DNA of 39,087 nt. Source: Roseofilum acuticapitatum BLCC-M154 (GTDB lineage: Bacteria > Cyanobacteriota > Cyanobacteriia > Cyanobacteriales > Desertifilaceae). The position numbers and the translations under genes were made by a program. Positions 33,527 to 39,087 of the stretch are shown in pieces. Within the stretch, counting starts at the first letter, position 1. Every line of letters starts with the position of its first letter. The notes beneath the pieces are model-generated. The model had not been told where the DNA came from. It searched no databases and worked only from the letters and a program-made list of their open reading frames with translations. The stretch is from contig NZ_JAQOSP010000031.1 in the NCBI RefSeq assembly GCF_030068475.1, positions 1 through 39,087 of the forward strand, in the 5' to 3' direction.

Positions 33527-33559
33527 TAATCTGTAATTAATAATTCATTAATAGTTAAC
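33527..33559 (-). promoter_or_regulatory. Possible Pho-box-like 11-bp tandem array upstream of phoX
   Basis: On the minus strand ATTA recurs exactly every 11 bases in three units (gttaactATTA, atgaattATTA, attacagATTA), 77-109 bases before the phoX ATG. Tandem 8-bp elements spaced by 3 bp, with TTAAC-type cores, are the known form of cyanobacterial Pho boxes. The match is degenerate; only the first unit has TTAAC. Confidence 0.35.
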
Positions 33560-33604
33560 GCCCAAAAAAGAAATAAGGTGGACGCTGCCCACCCTATCTC
33601 TAGT

Positions 33605-33775
33605 TATATCAAGTCCGCTTATTCATGTCCGCGAAGCGGAAATACCCTAATTAAAAATGTAGGGAGCAAGATGCTCCCACTCCAGTAATATCACTCAGAT
33701 TGAGGGAGTGCGGGCATCTTGCCCGCTAGTTGAACTCATTTTCATGTCCGCTTGCGGAAACCGGACTTGATATTA
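33605..33775. repeat. Dispersed inverted-repeat element, copy B
   Basis: The fullest copy, 171 bases, with termini TATATCAAGTCCG and CGGACTTGATATTA. Internal hairpins are TCCGCGAAGCGGA, GGGAGCA-AGA-TGCTCCC (33662-33678), GCGGGCATCTTGCCCGC and TCCGCTTGCGGA. It lies between phoX and the desaturase gene; apart from it and the A/T-rich array, 33451-33811 holds nothing I recognise. Confidence 0.88.
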
Positions 33776-33811
33776 CTTTCAAAAGATCTTCATTTAGCCT
33801 AGGATAATCAC

Positions 33812-34699
33812 CTAAGTTTTGACTAAAAGGGGAACTTCTGGCTCTTTTTTTGCCCGTTTGAGTAGATCTTTTTCGCTCGGAATTCTCAGTTTAGAGGCTA
33901 ACTTGAGAGATTCTAGCAATTTAATAAATCTATAGGTGGGATCGGGCAGATAAACCACTTCATTCTCCTGTAGCATAATCCCATGGCGACTTGAGGAGGG
34001 AAAGGCATGATGAAGATTATGCCAACCTTCTCCTAATGTGAGAAAGGCAACCCAACCATTATGACGGCTAAAATCATCAGTTTCAAAGTATTCAGAACCG
34101 GTAATGTGGCAGAATGAATTAACGGTTTGGACTCCATGAAAGAGCAAAGTGGTACTGAGGAAAAATGCGCCTAAGTATTCTAAGCCACCCATGAAATAGG
34201 ACAGAACTCCGAGGGCAACTAGGGGAAGAAAATGTAGGCGATCGAGTATCCTTAAGGGCAGATTATTTTCCACATCACTGGGGAGTTTAGCGGGAAAGAA
34301 ATTTTTCGAGAGTAACCATCCCCCTTGAGACCAATAAAATCCGCGTATTCCCTGATAGGGTTCAACCGGAGAATGGGGATCGAGGTCGCGATCGGCATAC
34401 TGATGATGGCAGAGATGGTGAGCTTTCCACCAGCTTGGGCCCATTTGTCCGGCTGATGCACCGACAATACATCCTAGCCAGAGAATAAAATCATTGGCTT
34501 GATAGCTTTTGTGGGTAAGCAATCGATGATAAATGGCTGTGGTGGCCAGCATTCGGATGAGATATAAAAAAATAATCCAGGCGATCGCACCCCATGATAA
34601 GCCAGTGAGTAAAACCATTAACGATCCCACATGGCTAACGATAATCAGTATGGGGCCGATAACATAAGAAACCTTCGTAAGCAGGGAGTAATTCGGCAT
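33812..34699 (-). CDS. desC: Delta-9-type fatty acid (acyl-lipid) desaturase
   Basis: A membrane di-iron enzyme that introduces the first double bond in acyl chains of membrane lipids. The 295-residue product has the three histidine boxes of this family: H58-RLLT-H63, H95-LC-H98-H99, and EGWHNLHHAF near residue 230. Two pairs of membrane helices surround them (about 12-50 and 150-195). Length and box spacing match cyanobacterial DesC and bacterial stearoyl-type desaturases. The exact regiospecificity is inferred from family resemblance. It has its own promoter region of 193 bases and is divergent from the DUF928 gene; in cyanobacteria such genes often respond to cold. Confidence 0.88.
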   Translation of the reverse strand: MPNYSLLTKVSYVIGPILIIVSHVGSLMVLLTGLSWGAIAWIIFLYLIRMLATTAIYHRLLTHKSYQANDFILWLGCIVGASAGQMGPSWWKAHHLCHHQYADRDLDPHSPVEPYQGIRGFYWSQGGWLLSKNFFPAKLPSDVENNLPLRILDRLHFLPLVALGVLSYFMGGLEYLGAFFLSTTLLFHGVQTVNSFCHITGSEYFETDDFSRHNGWVAFLTLGEGWHNLHHAFPSSSRHGIMLQENEVVYLPDPTYRFIKLLESLKLASKLRIPSEKDLLKRAKKEPEVPLLVKT

Positions 34700-34892
34700 T
34701 GTGTTGTTGTAGTATCCTTTGTCTAACTCCTGACCAAACCTAACGATATCACACCCTCCTCAACTGCGCTTGATAACCCCTACCCGATCGGCCAACAAGA
34801 TATAACAGTATTAGGAGCCATCTCTGGCAATTGAAGTCTAGAGACTCTGACTCATTTTCTAGAGATATATTTGGGAGAATCATTCAGTTACC

Positions 34893-35744
34893 ATGTCTAA
34901 AACTTTTTCGATAGTCTTCATGCATCTGAGCTGCTATGCCGCCCTTTTAACTGGGGTCTTCTCGTTCAGTCCAGTCTCAGTAGCCCAACTGCCCACAGAC
35001 CCTAATTTTGAACCTCCCCCTGGAGCGGGTAGACCTAATGAAACCGTAGGGGGAGCCAGTCGTCTTTTAGAAGAGGTGATCCAAATTGACTTTGAACCCC
35101 CTCCGGGTCAAGGGGCCCCCCGTGAAACCGTAGGTGGAGCCAGTCGAGGCCCGAAGTGTTTACCCGAAGAAATGCCGGTTACCGTATTAGTACCGAAAAC
35201 CATTCAAGGGATTAAGTATGGGTTAACGGTTGATCCTTCCCCAGACTTTTTTGTTTATATCCCAGACACGGTAGCCACTCAAATCGAATTTATTGTCACA
35301 GATAATCAACCTTATCCCAATGGGCAAATTATTGATGAGCGGGTGATGGATATTCCTACAAAACCAGCAATCCTTAGAATTACCTTGGACGGTAAGTTAG
35401 AAGATGACCAATATTATGAATGGGCCGTTTACCTAAAATGCCCCCAAATGAATCCTAGCGGTGAAGCCTCATTTACTTTACCCTCTTCGGGTTGGATTAA
35501 AAAAGTTGGTGTCGATGAAAATTTGCTGCAAAAAGTGGATCGGTCTTCTGTCCTGGATACAATAACCTCTTATGCTAAAGAAGGAATTTGGTTTGATACC
35601 TTAAGTCTTTTGTATGAAGAATTCAAAAAACATCCAGATAATGAGAAATTGTTGGAAACTTGGCGGCAGTTTTTGCAAAGCCAAATGACGGATGTTGACC
35701 CCCTAGTTATCGATACTCCAGTGATTGACTGTTGCGAGAATTAG
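34893..35744 (+). CDS. Secreted DUF928 family protein
   Basis: The 283-residue product has a signal peptide (about 1-32, cleaved near VSVAQ). A motif of about 19 residues, FEPPPGxGxPxETVGGASR, occurs twice (39-57 and 67-85). The DUF928 body follows: ALVPKT-like TVLVPKTIQGIKYGLT, PSPDFFVYIPDTVATQIEF, and DDQYYEWAVYLKCPQMNPSG, ending in helices (WFDTLSLLYEEFKKHPDNEK). DUF928 is cyanobacterial and of unknown function; it is often found beside CHASE2 and CHAT genes. It is followed immediately, possibly with overlap, by the CHASE2 cyclase gene, so the two are probably one transcript. The cyclase's extracellular domain might sense or cooperate with it (inference). Confidence 0.88.
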   Translation: MSKTFSIVFMHLSCYAALLTGVFSFSPVSVAQLPTDPNFEPPPGAGRPNETVGGASRLLEEVIQIDFEPPPGQGAPRETVGGASRGPKCLPEEMPVTVLVPKTIQGIKYGLTVDPSPDFFVYIPDTVATQIEFIVTDNQPYPNGQIIDERVMDIPTKPAILRITLDGKLEDDQYYEWAVYLKCPQMNPSGEASFTLPSSGWIKKVGVDENLLQKVDRSSVLDTITSYAKEGIWFDTLSLLYEEFKKHPDNEKLLETWRQFLQSQMTDVDPLVIDTPVIDCCEN

Positions 35745-35764
35745 TCCTGTTGTTTTGGCGGTTT

Positions 35765-37699
35765 ATGTGGAAAAAAATACAACAAAATCTAGAGGAGTGG
35801 AGGGGGGTTATTCTGATTGCTCCAACCATTGCTTTTTGCGTAATCATCTTGCGAATGATGGGAGGATTGCAACTGTTAGAATGGGCAGCATTGGATGTTT
35901 TTTTTCGCTGGCGACCGCTAGAACCTGTGGATGAAAGAATTCTGATTGTTGGGATTACAGAATCAGATATTCAGCAGATGAAACAATGGCCCTTATCAGA
36001 TCAAGTTTTGACTGAATTACTCAAAAAAATAAAGTCTCAAAATCCGAGGGTCATTGGTTTGGATATCTATCGAGATTTGCCCGTAGAACCGGGTTATCAG
36101 CAGTTTGTGGAGTTAGCGAGAAATACACCTAACTTAATTGGGATCGCTAAAGTGGAGGGCGATCGCCTGGGTGAGTCTGTGGCTTCTTCACCGATTTTAG
36201 GGCAACTGAATCAGGTTGCAGCAGCCGATTTGATTTTGGATGGGGATGGCAAAATTAGGCGGATGTTGTTGTCGGTTCGAGATAGTGAAGGAAAAACGTT
36301 TTTTGGCTTAGGCACAAGGTTAGCGTTAGATTATCTGCAACAAGAAGGTATTGCATTAGAGGTTCTCGATCCACCCACAAGTAAGGTGGGTTTGGGAAAA
36401 GCGGTTTTTATGCCTCTGCAAAACCATGATGGAGGTTATGTGAATGCGGATACGGGTGGCTATCAGATCATGTTAAATTTTCGCAGTCGGTTCTGTAGAG
36501 ATTCCCAGCAGCCTTGTGAGTTGTTTGAAACGGTAACTCTTAGTGATGTTTTAAACGATCGCCTCCCCCCCGATCTAATGCGCGATCGCATTGTTCTCAT
36601 TGGTGGCAAAGCCGCCAGTCTCAATGACCGCTTTATTACTCCCTTTGGCTATAGTCTCCAAGAAGGGGGTATTCGTTCTGGGGTTGAAATCCATGCTGAT
36701 TTGGCCAGCCATATCATCAGTGCCGCTTTAGATGGCCGTCCCCAAATCCAGTTTTGGTCAGAATTTGAAGAAAGTCTTTGGATCGGATTTTGGTCAACTT
36801 GGGGGGCGATCTTAGGCTGGATCTTCTTGCGCGTGCGCTGGAAACTGATCGGTGTGGTGTTCTGTGGTGTGGGGTTAACTTTAATCACCTATGGCGCGTT
36901 TTTATTGGGGTGGTGGTTACCGGTGGTTCCTCCTTTGGTGGGACTCTTCGGGGCCGCCATTTCCATTACAGCTTATATCGGCTTTTTGGAGCGCACGAAC
37001 CGGAAAACGATTATGCAATTGTTTGAACGCCACGTGACCCCAAAAATTGCTCAAGCGGTTTGGAGAGACCGACACCAACTGCTGAATGAGGGGAAGCTCA
37101 CTGGACGCAAGCTGACGGCCACAGTTTTGTTTACGGACTTGCAAGGATTTACCACGATTAGCGAAAGTATTGATCCGGAGACCCTGATGGTTTGGTTAAA
37201 TCAGTATATGAATGCCATGGTCAATATTGTCTTAAGCCATGATGGAGTGGTAGATAAGTTTATTGGGGATGCGGTGATGGCGGTTTTTGGGGTTCCTATT
37301 CCCAGTACGACGACTGAGGCGATCGCCCAAGATGCCCAATTAGCAGTACAGTGTGCGGTAGAAATGGGGAAAAAGTTGCGATCGCTTAACCGCGCTTGGA
37401 AAGCCTCTGGACTGCCCACTGTAGCCATGCGTGTCGGTATTGCCACCGGGGAAGTAGTCGCGGGTTCCCTGGGGTCTAACCAACGGATGAACTATACCAC
37501 CATCGGTGATAGCGTCAACGTGGCTGCTCGCTTAGAAAGTTATGATAAATCCTTAGATGGCGGTCTCTGTCGGATTCTGATTAGTGAAGAAACCTATGAA
37601 AATATCAAGGGGAAATTCCCGACCCAGGCGATCGGATCGGTCTCCCTCAAAGGTCGCACTGCACCGGTTAAAATTTATCAAGTCATGGGTAATGAGTAA
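35765..37699 (+). CDS. CHASE2-domain adenylate cyclase (class III)
   Basis: Membrane receptor that makes cAMP. From ATG 35765 the product is 644 residues. Order: N-terminal membrane helix (about 16-40), extracytoplasmic CHASE2 domain (about 45-330, with ILIVGITESDIQQM and RDRIVLIGGKAASLNDRF), three membrane helices (about 340-410), and the cyclase domain (about 445-640). Catalytic parts are visible: FTDLQGF with the first metal Asp, VVDKFIGDAVMAVFG with the second metal Asp and the purine-specifying Lys, and TTIGDSVNVAARLES with the transition-state Asn and Arg. These favour ATP over GTP. An in-frame TTG at 35732 would overlap the DUF928 gene by 13 bases; neither start has a clear ribosome-binding site. 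Confidence 0.9.
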   Translation: MWKKIQQNLEEWRGVILIAPTIAFCVIILRMMGGLQLLEWAALDVFFRWRPLEPVDERILIVGITESDIQQMKQWPLSDQVLTELLKKIKSQNPRVIGLDIYRDLPVEPGYQQFVELARNTPNLIGIAKVEGDRLGESVASSPILGQLNQVAAADLILDGDGKIRRMLLSVRDSEGKTFFGLGTRLALDYLQQEGIALEVLDPPTSKVGLGKAVFMPLQNHDGGYVNADTGGYQIMLNFRSRFCRDSQQPCELFETVTLSDVLNDRLPPDLMRDRIVLIGGKAASLNDRFITPFGYSLQEGGIRSGVEIHADLASHIISAALDGRPQIQFWSEFEESLWIGFWSTWGAILGWIFLRVRWKLIGVVFCGVGLTLITYGAFLLGWWLPVVPPLVGLFGAAISITAYIGFLERTNRKTIMQLFERHVTPKIAQAVWRDRHQLLNEGKLTGRKLTATVLFTDLQGFTTISESIDPETLMVWLNQYMNAMVNIVLSHDGVVDKFIGDAVMAVFGVPIPSTTTEAIAQDAQLAVQCAVEMGKKLRSLNRAWKASGLPTVAMRVGIATGEVVAGSLGSNQRMNYTTIGDSVNVAARLESYDKSLDGGLCRILISEETYENIKGKFPTQAIGSVSLKGRTAPVKIYQVMGNE

Positions 37700-37770
37700 G
37701 AGGGAATAGGGAAAACCAACACCCAGACCCTTGTCCTATCACTAAACATTGTAAACCGTAATTTTCATGA

Positions 37771-38949
37771 GTGATGATGCATTTATTTTTGAGAAAATCC
37801 TTACTTCGATTCCGCTCAGGAAACCTGTTATTTCTACTGTCGATTTCCCTTCTCGCTCTCTTTCTCAACTTCACCGCACCCTCCGCGATCGCCCTCCAAG
37901 TCCCTCAACCGGGAGCCAACAACTTTGTCACCAGTGCTGTCAATCAAGTGGGGCCGGCAGTCGTGCGGATTGATACCGAGCGTACCATTGTCCATAATGT
38001 AGACCCCTTTATGACTGACCCCTTCTTTCAACGGTTTTTTGGTCAAGAGTTTTTTGATACTATGCCCCGCGAAGAATTGCAACGAGGACAAGGGTCAGGA
38101 TTTATTATCGACTCGAATGGCATTATCCTCACTAATGCCCATGTGGTCAGTGGTGCAGACCGAGTACAAGTGACGCTTAAAGACGGCAGAACCTTTGATG
38201 GCAAGGTTTTAGGCACGGATCGGGTTACGGACTTAGCGGTAGTCGAAATTGACGACCCCCAAGAACAATTACCCGTGGCTCCCTTGGGAGATTCCGATCG
38301 CCTGCAAGTAGGAGATTGGGCGATCGCCGTCGGCAATCCCCTCGGCTTAGATAACACCGTCACTCTCGGTATTATCAGCACCCTCAATCGCCCCTCCTCA
38401 GAAGTCGGCATCCCCGACAAACGGGTAGACTTTATCCAAACCGATGCCGCCATTAACCCCGGAAATTCCGGCGGCCCCCTCCTCAATGACCAAGGGGAAG
38501 TTATTGGTATTAACACAGCCATTCGTGCTAATGCTATGGGCATTGGATTTGCCATTCCGATTAACAAAGCCAAAGCCATTCAAGGACAACTCACTAGAGG
38601 GGAAAAAGTCGCCCATCCTTACATTGGCGTGCAAATTGTTAACCTGACTCCCGAATTAGCCCAGGAAAATAATCGCGACCCCAATGCCCCCTTACTCTTG
38701 CCCGAAATCGAAGGGGTTTTAGTGATGAAAGTGATTCCCAATACCCCAGCCTCTGAAGCCGGTTTACGTCGTGGCGATGTGATTATTTCTATTGACAACA
38801 AACCGATTAAAACGGCCGATGAATTACAACGCATTGTCGATCAAAGTGATTTAGGCACATCTTTATCGATTCAGGTGAAACGGGGCAATCAAACCCGACA
38901 GTTTCGGGTAAAAACGGCTCAGTTAGATGAGGTTATGGAGAATGAGTAA
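37771..38949 (+). CDS. HhoA/HtrA-type serine protease with PDZ domain
   Basis: Deg-family protease acting outside the cytoplasm in protein quality control. The 392-residue product has a signal peptide (about 1-42, cleaved near SAIAL), a trypsin-like domain (about 55-270) and a PDZ domain (about 285-380). The catalytic triad is H124 (LTNAHVV), D154 ([10 protein letters not shown]) and S233 (NPGNSGGPL), numbered from GTG 37771. Three start codons follow one another (GTG 37771, ATG 37774, ATG 37777), so the exact N-terminus is uncertain. One PDZ domain and this length fit cyanobacterial HhoA/HhoB/HtrA. Its TAA stop lies in the terminal repeat of dispersed element copy C. Confidence 0.92.
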   Translation: MMMHLFLRKSLLRFRSGNLLFLLSISLLALFLNFTAPSAIALQVPQPGANNFVTSAVNQVGPAVVRIDTERTIVHNVDPFMTDPFFQRFFGQEFFDTMPREELQRGQGSGFIIDSNGIILTNAHVVSGADRVQVTLKDGRTFDGKVLGTDRVTDLAVVEIDDPQEQLPVAPLGDSDRLQVGDWAIAVGNPLGLDNTVTLGIISTLNRPSSEVGIPDKRVDFIQTDAAINPGNSGGPLLNDQGEVIGINTAIRANAMGIGFAIPINKAKAIQGQLTRGEKVAHPYIGVQIVNLTPELAQENNRDPNAPLLLPEIEGVLVMKVIPNTPASEAGLRRGDVIISIDNKPIKTADELQRIVDQSDLGTSLSIQVKRGNQTRQFRVKTAQLDEVMENE

Positions 38950-39087
38950 TATCAAGTCCGGTTTCCGCAAGCGGACATGAAAATTTGTTAAGAAGCGGGC
39001 AAGATGCCCGCACTCCTCGAATTCTTTGATATGACTGGAGTGGGAGCATCTTGCTCCCTGGATTTTTAATTAGGGTATTTCCGCTTC
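38947..39087. repeat. Dispersed inverted-repeat element, copy C (cut by window end)
   Basis: Starts TAATATCAAGTCCGG, exactly at the stop codon of the protease gene, and runs in the opposite orientation to copy B. It has TCCGCAAGCGGA, GCGGGCAAGATGCCCGC and GGGAGCA-TCT-TGCTCCC (39042-39058). It ends at the window edge in the TTCCGCTTC hairpin, so only the far terminal repeat is missing. Confidence 0.85.

Overview
The window is chromosomal DNA of a cyanobacterium, most likely a filamentous one. Evidence: frequent HIP1 octamers (GCGATCGC), a bilin-type (cyanobacteriochrome) GAF kinase, a filamentous-haemagglutinin/CHAT protein, DUF928 and CHASE2-cyclase genes, and cyanobacterial-style desaturase, HhoA-type protease and fused PabB-PabC. 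Genus was not determined.

Layout. 1-4.7 kb: tRNA-Pro(CGG), lipA, a small basic protein, argH, a small membrane protein and a GAF-PP2C (SpoIIE/RsbU-type) phosphatase. 5.0-11.8 kb: a secreted beta-helix protein ending in a CHAT protease domain, split by a one-base shift in a G5 run, with a 70-bp copied fragment of the phosphatase gene directly after its stop. 11.9-18.5 kb: two small unknown genes, an SPFH/band-7 protein, a methyltransferase, a PAS-cyanobacteriochrome-histidine kinase, a small unknown gene and pabBC. 18.5-20.6 kb: sfsA whose 3' end was split by a 438-bp insert carrying a DUF2283 gene, the tail of a broken partner gene and a dispersed repeat; upstream of sfsA lies a periplasmic solute-binding protein.

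20.7-28.6 kb is the most unusual part. A 1913-residue protein joins an N-terminal caspase domain, a STAND/NB-ARC-like NTPase, TPR repeats, a flexible linker, and then the synthetase, TGS, zinc-finger (CC) and ACT domains of a long RelA/SpoT protein. The HD hydrolase domain is missing. It is divergently transcribed, 59 bp away, from a two-gene operon encoding a 168-residue acidic protein and a 500-residue protein with two C-terminal membrane helices. I infer a signal-activated growth-arrest or anti-phage module that makes an alarmone and cannot degrade it. The region is AT-richer than its neighbours and nearly free of HIP1 sites, which suggests acquisition or mosaic assembly.

28.8-39.1 kb: an unknown helical protein, hrcA, a PIN/ribbon-helix-helix toxin-antitoxin pair with a palindromic operator, a Tat-lipoprotein PhoX phosphatase, a delta-9-type desaturase, an overlapping DUF928 / CHASE2-adenylate cyclase pair, and an HhoA/HtrA protease. 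Three copies of one short inverted-repeat element (about 18.65, 33.6 and 38.95 kb) punctuate the right half; two of them provide the end of an adjacent reading frame. No rRNA, CRISPR array, transposase, integrase or phage structural gene was seen.
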